The position numbers and the translations under genes were made by a program. This document shows positions 1-7,611 of a DNA stretch of 9,669 bases, piece after piece. The notes below the pieces were generated by a model that made no database searches, was not told where the DNA came from, and was given only the letters and a program-made list of their open reading frames with translations. The first letter of the stretch is position 1, and every line of letters starts with the position of its first letter. The stretch is from positions 1 through 9,669 of the forward strand of contig JACMLA010000347.1 in NCBI GenBank assembly GCA_014379815.1. The letters run 5' to 3'. The stretch is from Bryobacteraceae bacterium. GTDB taxonomy: Bacteria; Acidobacteriota; Terriglobia; Bryobacterales; Bryobacteraceae.

Positions 1-174
1 AAGGCAATCCAGGCCGCGCTCGCAGCGGCCAAGCCAGGAGATGCTGTCATTCTCGCCGGTAAAGGGCACGAGACCTACCAGATTATTGGCGATCGGACGA
101 TCCACTTCGACGACCGTGAAGTCGCGGCGGACGCCCTGCGGACGCTCGGTTTCGACAAGAGGCCGAGGCGATGA
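1..174 (+). CDS. murE: MurE, UDP-MurNAc-tripeptide synthetase (3' end only)
   Basis: This is the last 57 codons of a reading frame that enters from the left edge and ends at TGA 172-174. MurE is the cytoplasmic ligase that adds the third stem residue (meso-diaminopimelate or L-lysine) to UDP-MurNAc-L-Ala-D-Glu. The fragment carries the family's C-terminal signature: [15 protein letters not shown] at fragment residues 13-27, followed by HFDDREVA at 35-42, which matches the end of MurE ligase domain 3. The motif that separates the DAP-adding from the Lys-adding type lies upstream of the window, so the substrate cannot be read here. The stop overlaps the murF start as ATGA, and murE followed by murF is the standard dcw order, which supports the call. 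MurF and MurC share the fold, but GKGHE with HFDD is characteristic of MurE. Confidence 0.93.
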   Translation, partial: KAIQAALAAAKPGDAVILAGKGHETYQIIGDRTIHFDDREVAADALRTLGFDKRPRR

Positions 175-1520
175 AGCTGCCTCTGGAATACGTGGCCCAG
201 TCCTTGGGAGCTTCCCCCGGAGGCTTGAGTGGCGAGGCGTCAGGCTGGAGCATCGATTCGCGAACGCTGCACCCGGGCGACGCGTTTTTTGCGATTGCAG
301 GGGAAGTACACGATGGCCACGCGTTTGTCGACGACGTGCTCGCCAGAGGGGCTGCTGCAGTTGTCGTGCATAAGGATGGCATCGCCGGCGACCCCCGTAT
401 CATTCGTGTTGACGACACTCTTCTTGCTCTGCAGAATCTGGCGGAACGTTCCCGCGACCGGTGGGGTGGCACCGTTGTGGCGGTCACCGGCAGTGCAGGG
501 AAGACGAGTACCAAAGAGATCATCGCGGCCATGCTCGAGACCACCGGCGTGATCGGCCGGACGGCAGGCAACTTTAACAATCACATTGGACTCCCGCTTT
601 CCATTCTCCGGATCCCCGATGAAGCTAAGCTCGCTGTGCTGGAGCTTGGTATGAATCACGCGGGTGAGATTCGCGCGCTAAGTGCTATGGCAAAGCCGCA
701 GATCGGTGTGGTCACCAATGTCGGCTACGCACACGTCGAGAACTTCGAGGACGGCGTAGACGGCGTAGCACTGGCTAAGCGGGAACTGGTGGAATCTTTG
801 CCTGACTCAAATGGGGTGGCGGTTCTCAACATCGATGACCACCGCGTTCGTCAATTTGGAAAGGTCCAGAGCGGCAGGACCGTGTATTACGGGTTCTCCT
901 CCGAAGCGGACGTGTCAGCCAGCAACACCGAACTGCATGATAGCGGTGTGCGTTTCGAGGTCAGTGGTCTACGGTATGAAAGCCCCCTGCTGGGTCGCCA
1001 CGCGGTTCGGAACATACTGGCAGGGATTGCGGTCTCCAGAGCTTTGGGTTTGGATGAATCCCGGCTGCCCGAAGTTGTGCGCTCGCTACGGCCAGGTAAG
1101 ATGCGTGGCGAGCAAATCAACCACCAGGGAATCCGGATTATCAACGATAGCTACAACTCCAATCCGGATGCGCTCCAGGCAATGCTGGAAGTGCTCCGCG
1201 ACATCCCGGCACGGCGTCACATCGCTGTTCTGGGGGAGATGCTCGAACTCGGACGCTGGTCCGAGTCCCTGCATCGCGAAGCAGGTGCTTTTGCCACGCG
1301 GTGCGGGATTTCTGTGCTCGCCGGGATACGCGGCGTTGCGAGGGCTCTCGTTCAGGGAGCAATCGACGCCGGCCTGCAGAAGGACGCCGCGTACTTTTTC
1401 GACGAGCCTTCCGATGCTGGAAACTGGTTGCGGAATATAGCGCGCAGTGGAGATGCCATTCTGTTCAAGGGCTCCCGCGGGACGCATGTTGAGCGGGCTC
1501 TGGAAAGCTTCCTTGCCTGA
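171..1520 (+). CDS. murF: MurF, UDP-MurNAc-tripeptide:D-Ala-D-Ala ligase
   Basis: MurF ligates D-alanyl-D-alanine to the UDP-MurNAc-tripeptide, using ATP, to complete the cytoplasmic pentapeptide precursor. The 449-residue protein has a normal length and the three Mur-ligase domains. The N-terminal substrate domain (about 1-100) includes [17 protein letters not shown] at 26-42. The central ATPase domain has the P-loop [10 protein letters not shown] (107-116), [10 protein letters not shown] (133-142), [11 protein letters not shown] (157-167) and VTNVGYAH (181-188). Lys203 in LAKRE sits where the ligase family has its carbamylated lysine. The C-terminal domain shows [10 protein letters not shown] (325-334), LGEMLELG (354-361) and FKGSRG (432-437). 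NFNN and NDSYNSNP are MurF-specific, which excludes MurC, MurD and MurE. The ATG at 171 overlaps the murE stop by 4 bp and has a good Shine-Dalgarno, AAGAGG at 157-162, 8 nt upstream. The P-loop reads KTSTK where KTTTK is commoner, a mild change. Confidence 0.97.
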   Translation: MKLPLEYVAQSLGASPGGLSGEASGWSIDSRTLHPGDAFFAIAGEVHDGHAFVDDVLARGAAAVVVHKDGIAGDPRIIRVDDTLLALQNLAERSRDRWGGTVVAVTGSAGKTSTKEIIAAMLETTGVIGRTAGNFNNHIGLPLSILRIPDEAKLAVLELGMNHAGEIRALSAMAKPQIGVVTNVGYAHVENFEDGVDGVALAKRELVESLPDSNGVAVLNIDDHRVRQFGKVQSGRTVYYGFSSEADVSASNTELHDSGVRFEVSGLRYESPLLGRHAVRNILAGIAVSRALGLDESRLPEVVRSLRPGKMRGEQINHQGIRIINDSYNSNPDALQAMLEVLRDIPARRHIAVLGEMLELGRWSESLHREAGAFATRCGISVLAGIRGVARALVQGAIDAGLQKDAAYFFDEPSDAGNWLRNIARSGDAILFKGSRGTHVERALESFLA

Positions 1521-1529
1521 GTTGCCCCC

Positions 1530-2684
1530 ATGCTCTACTGGCTCCTCTATCAGGTTCTCTTCCGCGGTTACGCCGAGCGCTATCCATTCCTTAGCCCCCT
1601 GCGTTTGTTCCAGTACGTCACGTTCCGGACAGCCTTTGCAAGTTTGACAGCGCTGTTTCTCTGTCTTCTAATTGGGCCGTGGATGATCCGCAAGTTGCGC
1701 GAGTTCAGCTTCGGTCAGTTTATTCGGGAAGAGGGGCCAAGGTCGCATCAGAAGAAGGCAGGCACTCCCACGATGGGCGGCCTGCTAATCATCATTGCTA
1801 TCGTAATTCCCACGCTTCTCTGGGCCGATCTGACGAATCCCTATGTCTGGATCGCGCTCTACACGCTGGTAGCTTTTGGGGCAATTGGTTTTTGGGACGA
1901 CTACACAAAGGTCGCCAAAAAACGCAATCTAGGCCTCAGTTCGGGACAGAAGTTTATGGCGCAGGTCGCTATCTGTCTCAGCATCGGCATCATCCTCCTG
2001 AGGCTCCACGCAATCGGAGGGTATGAGACTGCGATGAACGTGCCGTTCTTCAAGCAGTTTCGCCCTGACTTGCTAATCACCGGCCTGCTTGGTAATCCCT
2101 GGACCTACCCTCTCGCGTTCGTTTTCTTCTACGTGTTTATGGTTCTCGTAATTGCAGGAGCTTCCAACGCGGTGAACCTGACCGATGGTCTGGACGGTCT
2201 GGCAATTGGGTTGATGATTATCGCGGCCGGTGCCATGACGGTTCTCGCTTATGTCGGCGGGCACCGTGAACTGGCTCAATATCTTGAGCTCGAACGTCTC
2301 ACCCGCGGTTCTGAGCTCACGATCTTTTGCGGAGCTATGACCGGAGCTTCCCTTGGGTTTCTCTGGTACAACGCACACCCTGCGGAAGTCTTCATGGGAG
2401 ACGTCGGGGCACTTTCACTTGGCGGTGCACTTGGCGTTGTCGCGGTTCTCATCAAGCAGGAGATCCTGCTGCTGTTCATAGCCGGTGTGTACGTACTGGA
2501 ACTGCTGTCTGTGGTTCTCCAGGTAGCCAGCTTTAAGCTGCGCGGAAAACGTATCTTCAAGATGGCTCCGGTACACCACCATTTCGAGGCGCTGGGATGG
2601 CAGGAGTCGAAGGTGATCGCGCGCTTCTGGATCGCTGGTCTCGTGCTCGCATTGTTTGCGCTCACTACGCTGAAGCTCCGATGA
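1530..2684 (+). CDS. mraY: MraY, phospho-MurNAc-pentapeptide transferase (lipid I synthase)
   Basis: MraY is the integral membrane enzyme that transfers phospho-MurNAc-pentapeptide from UDP to undecaprenyl phosphate, making lipid I. The 384-residue protein is mostly hydrophobic, consistent with about ten membrane helices. Family motifs appear in order: KKAGTPTMGG (75-84), FWDDYTKV (121-128) with the metal-site Asp pair 123-124, NAVNLTDGLDGLA (213-225) with Asp218 and Asp221, FMGDVGALSLGG (288-299) with Asp291, and MAPVHHHFE (345-353). MAPVHHHFE distinguishes MraY from WecA and TagO relatives. It is somewhat longer than the roughly 360 residues of the E. coli enzyme. The ATG at 1530 is the first possible start, because the murF stop is in the same frame 9 bp upstream. 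There is no Shine-Dalgarno before it (the spacer is GTTGCCCCC), so initiation probably depends on coupling to murF. The 3' end overlaps murD as ATGA. Confidence 0.97.
   Translation: MLYWLLYQVLFRGYAERYPFLSPLRLFQYVTFRTAFASLTALFLCLLIGPWMIRKLREFSFGQFIREEGPRSHQKKAGTPTMGGLLIIIAIVIPTLLWADLTNPYVWIALYTLVAFGAIGFWDDYTKVAKKRNLGLSSGQKFMAQVAICLSIGIILLRLHAIGGYETAMNVPFFKQFRPDLLITGLLGNPWTYPLAFVFFYVFMVLVIAGASNAVNLTDGLDGLAIGLMIIAAGAMTVLAYVGGHRELAQYLELERLTRGSELTIFCGAMTGASLGFLWYNAHPAEVFMGDVGALSLGGALGVVAVLIKQEILLLFIAGVYVLELLSVVLQVASFKLRGKRIFKMAPVHHHFEALGWQESKVIARFWIAGLVLALFALTTLKLR
1644..1672 (+). promoter_or_regulatory. Candidate sigma-70-type promoter inside mraY
   Basis: TTGACA (1644-1649), a 17-nt spacer and TCTAAT (1667-1672) match the housekeeping consensus at 11 of 12 bases with ideal spacing. 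The element lies in codons 39-48 of mraY, within the first membrane-helix region. Transcription would begin near 1679 and could feed murD and later genes. Membrane-helix codons are T-rich and can mimic promoters by chance, so function is an inference. Confidence 0.35.
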
Positions 2685-3970
2685 AGTTCGAAGTTTCGGA
2701 CAGAATCGTTCTGGTGGTCGGACTTGGGCGGTCTGGCATATCGGCTGCCAGTCTCCTTCGGGAGCACGGCGCTGTCGTGCGGGTAACAGACATAAAAGGC
2801 GGACCTGACGTTCTCCCGCAAACAACCGAGACGTTTACTTCGGTGGACCTCGTGGTGCTAAGTCCGGGAGTTCCGCTGGACTTGCCCGAGGTGCTGGCAG
2901 CGCAGCAGAGTGGCATTCCGGTGATTGGAGAAGTAGAGCTTGCCGGCTACTGGCTGAGAGGTCCTGTGATTGGCATTACCGGCTCTAATGGTAAGACCAC
3001 GACCACCGCGATGATCGGCCATATTCTCCAGCAAGCAGGAGTGCCGTGCCAGGTGGGGGGCAACATTGGCACAGCACCGACGGCAATGGTCGCCAGCTCG
3101 CTCGAAAAGCAGTGGAATGTATTGGAGCTCTCGAGCTTTCAGCTGGAGACCATTCACGAGTTCCGGGTCGACATCAGCGTTGGGCTTAACGTTACCCCGG
3201 ACCACCTCGACCGGCACCACACATTCGAAAGGTACTCGGACGCGAAAGCGCGCATGTTCGAATTACAGAACCCCGGCACGCAGGCAGTGCTGAACGCCGA
3301 TGATGGCGGGACGTCGTCCTGGCAGTCCCGAACCAAAGCGGAAGTGCACTGGTTCAGCCGCAAGCAAGCCGTGCCGAGGGGCATGTGGCTAAAGGATGGG
3401 ATTCTGACTCTGGACGGCGGAGCTCTTTTGCCCGCGCAGGAGATTCCGCTTCAGGGTGTACACAACATCGAGAACACGATGGCAGCTGCGCTTGCTTCGC
3501 ATCTTGCCGGAGCCGGCAGAGAAGCAATCGCAGCAGCAATTCGCACCTTTCCTGGCGTCGAGCACCGCATTGAATTCGTTCGCGAACGCAATGGAGTCCG
3601 GTACTACAACGATTCCAAAGCAACCAATGTGGATGCTGCGGAGAAGGCAATAGACGCTTTCGACGGTAATCTCTGGATCATCCTCGGCGGCAAAGATAAA
3701 GGCAGCGACTACACGGTTCTCGAGGATAAATTGCGGGCGAAAGCCAAAGGCATTCTGCTGATCGGATCTGCCTCGGAAAAGATTGCCGGGCACCTTTCCG
3801 GGCTTGCGCTCACGAAAGCGGGCAACATGGAAACCGCGTTACAGATCGCGGCGGCAAACGCGACCGTGGGCGACGTCGTGCTGCTTGCTCCTGCTTGTGC
3901 AAGCTTCGATCAATTCGAGAACTATGAGCATCGCGGTCGCGTGTTTAAGGATCTGGTGAGGAATCTATAA
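2681..3970 (+). CDS. murD: MurD, UDP-MurNAc-L-Ala:D-Glu ligase
   Basis: MurD adds D-glutamate to UDP-MurNAc-L-alanine in the cytoplasm. The 429-residue product shows the MurD domain order. An N-terminal Rossmann-like domain carries GLGRSG (14-19) and LSPGVP (60-65). The ATPase domain has GITGSNGKTTTT (98-109), GGNIG (126-130), LELSSFQLE (148-156) and NVTPDHLDRH (170-179), with Lys189 in AKARM as the likely carbamylated lysine. The C-terminal domain has NDSKATN (310-316), GGKDKG (336-341) and LAPACASFDQF (402-412). SSFQLE and NDSKATN are MurD signatures. The ATG at 2681 is chosen because it overlaps the mraY stop as ATGA and puts the GxGxxG loop at the usual distance from the N terminus. An in-frame ATG at 2597 would add 28 residues unlike the family. 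The ribosome site is poor (only GAAG at 2672-2675), suggesting coupling to mraY. Confidence 0.97.
   Translation: MKFEVSDRIVLVVGLGRSGISAASLLREHGAVVRVTDIKGGPDVLPQTTETFTSVDLVVLSPGVPLDLPEVLAAQQSGIPVIGEVELAGYWLRGPVIGITGSNGKTTTTAMIGHILQQAGVPCQVGGNIGTAPTAMVASSLEKQWNVLELSSFQLETIHEFRVDISVGLNVTPDHLDRHHTFERYSDAKARMFELQNPGTQAVLNADDGGTSSWQSRTKAEVHWFSRKQAVPRGMWLKDGILTLDGGALLPAQEIPLQGVHNIENTMAAALASHLAGAGREAIAAAIRTFPGVEHRIEFVRERNGVRYYNDSKATNVDAAEKAIDAFDGNLWIILGGKDKGSDYTVLEDKLRAKAKGILLIGSASEKIAGHLSGLALTKAGNMETALQIAAANATVGDVVLLAPACASFDQFENYEHRGRVFKDLVRNL
3958..3962 (+). promoter_or_regulatory. Ribosome binding site of ftsW
   Basis: GAGGA lies 8 nt before the GTG at 3971, inside the last codons of murD. It fixes the start of ftsW at a GTG: the codon just upstream is the in-frame murD stop, and the next in-frame ATG (4022) would delete part of the first membrane helix. 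Confidence 0.7.
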
Positions 3971-5113
3971 GTGGCGCAACGTTTGAAAACCGACTGGGTC
4001 CTGTTGTGCACGGTCGTTGTCATGGTGATGTTTGGACTGGCGATTGTCACCAGCGCGTCGTCCGTGATGGCAGAGCTGAAGTTCAAATCTTCCTACTATT
4101 TTGTCCTGCGTCAGGTGATGTGGGCTGCGGCCTCGTTTGTCGTGCTGATGCACTTCAAGAACATGGATTACCGGCGACTCTTCAAGCCCGCCTATGCCTT
4201 TGCTCCGCTGGGCATTGTGATGGCACTGTTGGTGATCGTGTACTTTGCTGACCCGCGGCGTCATCGCTGGCTAAATCTGGGCACGCTGGGAAGTCTGCAG
4301 CCCTCGGAATTCGCTAAGCCCGCGCTGATTATTTTCCTGGCTTGGTTCATAACAGTCCGCCTGCGCGCAATCAATCACGTACATACGCTTGGGCCTGCGC
4401 TCCTGGCGTCGGGAATACTTGGCTTCACGGTTGTCGTCGCTGATCTTGGTACCGCTCTGGTTCTGATCGTTACCGTTTTCGTTCTGTTCTACGTGGCGGG
4501 TCTGGAACGCCGGCTCCTGATCGGCGCAGCCTTGATCGGCATGCTCGTGATGACCGCAGCAGTTGCTTCGAAGCCCTACCGGATGGCGAGGATAGTCGGC
4601 AAATTCGACCCTGAATTCCGCCTTGTGGACAAAGTCAGCACCGATGGCAAGCTGCGGGCGTACATCCAGAGCTCTCTGGCAACGCGCGATCCCAGCTATC
4701 AGGCCAGGCAGTCACGAATCGCAGTAGGTGCGGGCGGCCTGATGGGAGTCGGTCTCTCGCAGGGCCGGCAGAAGCTGCTGTATCTTCCCGAAGCGCACAC
4801 CGACTTCATCTACGCGGTAGTTGGTGAAGAACTTGGACTGTGGGGAACCAGCGCAGTTCTGGCTGGGTTCTTCATCATTCTCTGGCGTGGCATCCGGCTA
4901 TTCTTTATCGCGCCCGACGACTTCGGCCGGTACCTGGCGCTTGGCGTTACCGTGTGCATCGTGATTCAAGCTCTCATGAACATGAGCGTGGTCCTCGATA
5001 TCGGTCCAACGAAAGGGATCCCGTTGCCGATGATCAGCTACGGTGGCAGTTCGTTGCTAAGTACACTGCTCTCGCTTGGTCTGTTGCTTAGTGTCAGCGA
5101 GCACTCCGGATGA
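3971..5113 (+). CDS. ftsW: FtsW, septal SEDS peptidoglycan glycosyltransferase
   Basis: FtsW is the SEDS-family membrane enzyme that polymerises lipid II at the division septum with its partner class B PBP (FtsI). The 380-residue protein is strongly hydrophobic, with about ten predicted helices starting near residue 9. Visible motifs are QPSEFAKP (110-117), ADLGTALVL (157-165), YLPEAHTDFIYAVVGEELG (271-289) and GIPLPMISYGGSS (349-361). Asp278 in the AHTDFI motif corresponds to the aspartate that is essential in SEDS enzymes (E. coli FtsW Asp297, from memory). FtsW rather than RodA is supported by the position between murD and murG and by AHTDF. The loop at about 203-246 is some 20 residues longer than in my recollection of E. 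coli FtsW. The GTG start directly follows the murD TAA and has a good RBS. The TGA overlaps the murG ATG. FtsI would be expected upstream of murE, outside this window. Confidence 0.95.
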   Translation: MAQRLKTDWVLLCTVVVMVMFGLAIVTSASSVMAELKFKSSYYFVLRQVMWAAASFVVLMHFKNMDYRRLFKPAYAFAPLGIVMALLVIVYFADPRRHRWLNLGTLGSLQPSEFAKPALIIFLAWFITVRLRAINHVHTLGPALLASGILGFTVVVADLGTALVLIVTVFVLFYVAGLERRLLIGAALIGMLVMTAAVASKPYRMARIVGKFDPEFRLVDKVSTDGKLRAYIQSSLATRDPSYQARQSRIAVGAGGLMGVGLSQGRQKLLYLPEAHTDFIYAVVGEELGLWGTSAVLAGFFIILWRGIRLFFIAPDDFGRYLALGVTVCIVIQALMNMSVVLDIGPTKGIPLPMISYGGSSLLSTLLSLGLLLSVSEHSG

Positions 5114-6174
5114 AGTTCGTCATGGCAGGCGGCGGAACCGGCGGGCATGTGATTCCCGCGCTGGCCGTCGCGCAGGAGTTGCAGAAGCGAGGTCACGAAT
5201 CCGTGTTCTTCGGAACCACGGCAGGTTATGAGTTCAGACTGGTGCCAGCCGCCGGATTCTCTCTGGAGTTGATTCGAATTGGAGGTCTGAACCGGGTCAG
5301 TGCGGCCCAGATTTTTCGCACTCTCTGGCAACTTCCTTCCAGCACCTTGCAGGTTTGGCTCTGGATGGGACGTAATCAGCCCGGAGGTGTTTTCAGCATG
5401 GGTGGCTACGTGGCGGGGCCTGTAGTGCTGGCCGGTCTGCTCCGGGGTTTGCCTCTGGTCGCGATGGAGCCAAATGCGGTGCCTGGGCTCACGAATCGTA
5501 AGGCCGCGCGCTGGGTATCCCGAGCTCTGATTAGCTTTGAAGAAACCGCAGCATTCTTTCCCCAGGGGCGTTCCGAGAGGACAGGACTACCCGTTCGCGA
5601 GGCTTTCTTCCAGGCATACGAACCGCGGGAGTCTGCCAGGCCTTTCACCATCCTGATCACAGGAGGCAGTCAGGGATCGCGAACTCTGAACAATGCATCC
5701 CGCGATAGCTGGCGATTGTTCGCTGAATGTGGCTATAAGTTACGGATTGTGCACCAGGCAGGACGGGGCAATGTATCTGCTCTAAGCGGAGCCCCCGCGT
5801 TTGTGGAATTAACGGAGTTCATCCAGGACATGCCCGCTGTGGTAGCCGAGGCAGATCTGGTGATCTCACGCGCGGGTGCCTCGACCGTTTCAGAAATGGC
5901 GGCTGCGGGTAAGCCTACGATTCTGGTGCCGTTCCCGTTTGCAGCGGATGACCATCAGCGAAAGAATGCCAGAGCTATGGAGCGTCTGGGTGCCGCGCGG
6001 ATGATCGAGGATAAGGAAATGACTGGCGAGAGGCTGTTTACCGAAGTGATCCGGCTTCTGGAAGCGCCCGAATCGCTCCGCAGCATGGGAGATGCCGCGC
6101 GCCAGATGGCCCGGCCTGGAGCGGCTCGCCGCGCTTGTGAAATTCTCGAAGAATTCGCTAACGAATCACATTGA
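5110..6174 (+). CDS. murG: MurG, lipid II synthase (GlcNAc transferase)
   Basis: MurG is the membrane-associated GT28 glycosyltransferase that adds GlcNAc from UDP-GlcNAc to lipid I, giving lipid II on the inner face of the cytoplasmic membrane. The 354 residues are the normal length. The N-terminal Rossmann domain has GGGTGGH (7-13, with His13), FSMGGY (95-100) and MEPNAVPGLTNR (119-130). The C-terminal UDP-GlcNAc domain has ITGGSQGSR (183-191), SRAGASTVSEMAAAGKP (253-269) with Glu262 at the nucleotide-ribose position, and DDHQRKNA (280-287). Two usually firm motifs differ from the E. coli form: HEQN reads MEPN (119-122) and TGNPVR reads TGLPVR (158-163). The ATG at 5110 overlaps the ftsW stop as ATGA. 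Only a weak AGCGAG (5096-5101) precedes it, so coupling to ftsW is likely. Confidence 0.96.
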   Translation: MKFVMAGGGTGGHVIPALAVAQELQKRGHESVFFGTTAGYEFRLVPAAGFSLELIRIGGLNRVSAAQIFRTLWQLPSSTLQVWLWMGRNQPGGVFSMGGYVAGPVVLAGLLRGLPLVAMEPNAVPGLTNRKAARWVSRALISFEETAAFFPQGRSERTGLPVREAFFQAYEPRESARPFTILITGGSQGSRTLNNASRDSWRLFAECGYKLRIVHQAGRGNVSALSGAPAFVELTEFIQDMPAVVAEADLVISRAGASTVSEMAAAGKPTILVPFPFAADDHQRKNARAMERLGAARMIEDKEMTGERLFTEVIRLLEAPESLRSMGDAARQMARPGAARRACEILEEFANESH

Positions 6175-6199
6175 CACAGACTCTGAAAGCCGAAACAAT
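6171..6199 (+). promoter_or_regulatory. Candidate promoter in the murG-murC gap
   Basis: A perfect TTGACA (6171-6176) overlaps the murG stop codon. A 17-nt spacer leads to AACAAT (6194-6199), which matches TATAAT at four of six positions. This is the longest gap between genes in the window (36 bp), the likeliest place for an extra promoter. Transcription would start near 6206, about 5 nt before the murC ATG, giving an almost leaderless murC message. The -10 match is modest, so this is a hypothesis. Confidence 0.33.
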
Positions 6200-6210
6200 A
6201 CCACAAGGCA

Positions 6211-7611
6211 ATGTTTTTTAAGCCGCAACAGCTTCACTTCACCGGGATTGGCGGTATCGGCATGAGCGGCATTGCCGAGATCCTGCTCAATCTCGGCTAC
6301 CAGATCACCGGGTCCGATCTCAAATTGAGTCCGGTTACCGAACGCCTGACGTCACTTGGTGCGCGAATCTACGAAGGGCATGCTGCTTCCAACATCGCCG
6401 GAGCGAAGGCCCTTGTCATAAGCTCCGCAGTAGACGATTCGAATCCTGAGGTCCAGGAAGCACGGCAGATCGGCATACCTGTCATCCCAAGAGGCGAACT
6501 GCTAGCCGAACTAATGCGCCTGAAGTTCGGTATTGCCATCGCAGGGAGTCATGGCAAGACGACAACCACGTCCATGGTGGCCACCATTCTGAACCATGGC
6601 GGACTTGATCCCACGGTGGTGGTTGGAGGTCGCGTCAGCACAATGGGCGGCTCGAATGCGCGTCTGGGGTCAAGCCAGTTCCTGGTAGTCGAGTCGGACG
6701 AAAGCGACGGATCCTTCCTCAAGTTATCGCCTATCCTTGCCGTTGTCACCAATATCGATCGCGAGCATCTGGACCACTACACAGGCGGGATCGAAGAGAT
6801 TGAAACAGCCTTCGCGGACTTCGTGAACAAGGTCCCTTTCTATGGCGCGGCCATCCTGTGTCTCGACGATGAACACGTCCAGCGCATACTTCCCCGCGTC
6901 CGCCGGCGCGTGATTACCTACGGTCTCGGTACGCAATCCATGTTGGCCATTACAGGCGTGGCCTGTGGCCATCTGGCCAGCGACTTCCAACTGCGGTTCA
7001 AAAGCGAAGAATTGGGTTCGTTCCGCATTAATGTTCCCGGAGTTCACAACATCTTGAATGCCTCTGCTGCCGTTGCGGTGGCGATGGAATTAGGCCTCGA
7101 GACCGCAAGGATTCGTGAGGGCCTGGCTGAATACCAGGGCGTAGACCGGCGGTTTCAACAGCGGGGCTCGGTGAACGGAATTACGGTGGTGGACGACTAC
7201 GGTCATCACCCGACAGAAGTCAGGGCCACATTGGCTGCAGCGCGCGAGTGCCGCTTTGGGCGCATTCTCGTGGTCTTCCAGCCCCACCGCTACACGCGAA
7301 CCATGCACCTCATGGACGAGTTCGCCCGTGCATTTCACAATGCCGACGTAGTTTTTGTGCTGGACATTTATGCCGCTTCGGAGGACCCGATACCAGGAGT
7401 AGACGCGCAGACTCTTGCGGACCGCATGCGAGCGTTCGGGCACCGTGGTGCGGAGTATGCCGGCACTATCGATCTTGCGGTTGCCGGGGTGATTGCACAG
7501 GCGAGGGAAGGTGATCTGGTCCTTACGCTCGGCGCTGGCAACGTGTGGCAGGCGGGTGACCGCATACTCGCTCAGCTTCGAGAGACGCAGCTTCAGGAGA
7601 CGGTGTCGTAA
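6211..7611 (+). CDS. murC: MurC, UDP-N-acetylmuramate:L-alanine ligase
   Basis: MurC starts stem-peptide synthesis by joining L-alanine to UDP-MurNAc with ATP. The 466-residue protein has the usual length and all expected motifs: [11 protein letters not shown] (12-22), the UDP-binding glycine loop; [12 protein letters not shown] (111-122), the P-loop; [10 protein letters not shown] (161-170); [11 protein letters not shown] (180-190); [10 protein letters not shown] (275-284); DRRFQ (312-316); [10 protein letters not shown] (328-337); FQPHRYTRT (356-364); and LGAGN (440-444). GSHGKTTT together with DDYGHHPTE identifies MurC and excludes Mpl in this context. The ATG at 6211 is the first start after an in-frame TGA at 6184. 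Its only SD-like element, AAGG at 6205-6208, is 2 nt from the ATG and too close to work normally. The gene is the only one separated from its upstream neighbour by more than 9 bp. Its TAA shares one base with the ftsQ ATG. No murB follows it. Confidence 0.97.
   Translation: MFFKPQQLHFTGIGGIGMSGIAEILLNLGYQITGSDLKLSPVTERLTSLGARIYEGHAASNIAGAKALVISSAVDDSNPEVQEARQIGIPVIPRGELLAELMRLKFGIAIAGSHGKTTTTSMVATILNHGGLDPTVVVGGRVSTMGGSNARLGSSQFLVVESDESDGSFLKLSPILAVVTNIDREHLDHYTGGIEEIETAFADFVNKVPFYGAAILCLDDEHVQRILPRVRRRVITYGLGTQSMLAITGVACGHLASDFQLRFKSEELGSFRINVPGVHNILNASAAVAVAMELGLETARIREGLAEYQGVDRRFQQRGSVNGITVVDDYGHHPTEVRATLAAARECRFGRILVVFQPHRYTRTMHLMDEFARAFHNADVVFVLDIYAASEDPIPGVDAQTLADRMRAFGHRGAEYAGTIDLAVAGVIAQAREGDLVLTLGAGNVWQAGDRILAQLRETQLQETVS

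Noticed and set aside
2597..2680. Upstream in-frame ATG that would lengthen MurD by 28 residues and overlap mraY by 88 bp
   Set aside because: The added residues do not resemble a MurD N terminus, and the ATG at 2681 gives the correct distance to GLGRSG and the usual ATGA overlap.
2276..2821. 181-codon open frame on the minus strand across the mraY-murD junction
   Set aside because: It is a shadow of two well-supported genes, with low-complexity translation and no ribosome site or domain.
6141..6155. Inverted repeat AATTCT-CGA-AGAATT just upstream of the candidate murC promoter
   Set aside because: A 6-bp AT-rich stem encoded by ordinary Ile-Leu-Glu-Glu-Phe codons of murG. It is too short for a terminator (no T run) and easily arises by chance as an operator-like palindrome.
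6171..6221. Short TTG-started reading frame in the murG-murC gap (16 residues)
   Set aside because: No ribosome site, no conserved features, and it overlaps the start of murC. Not supportable as a leader peptide.
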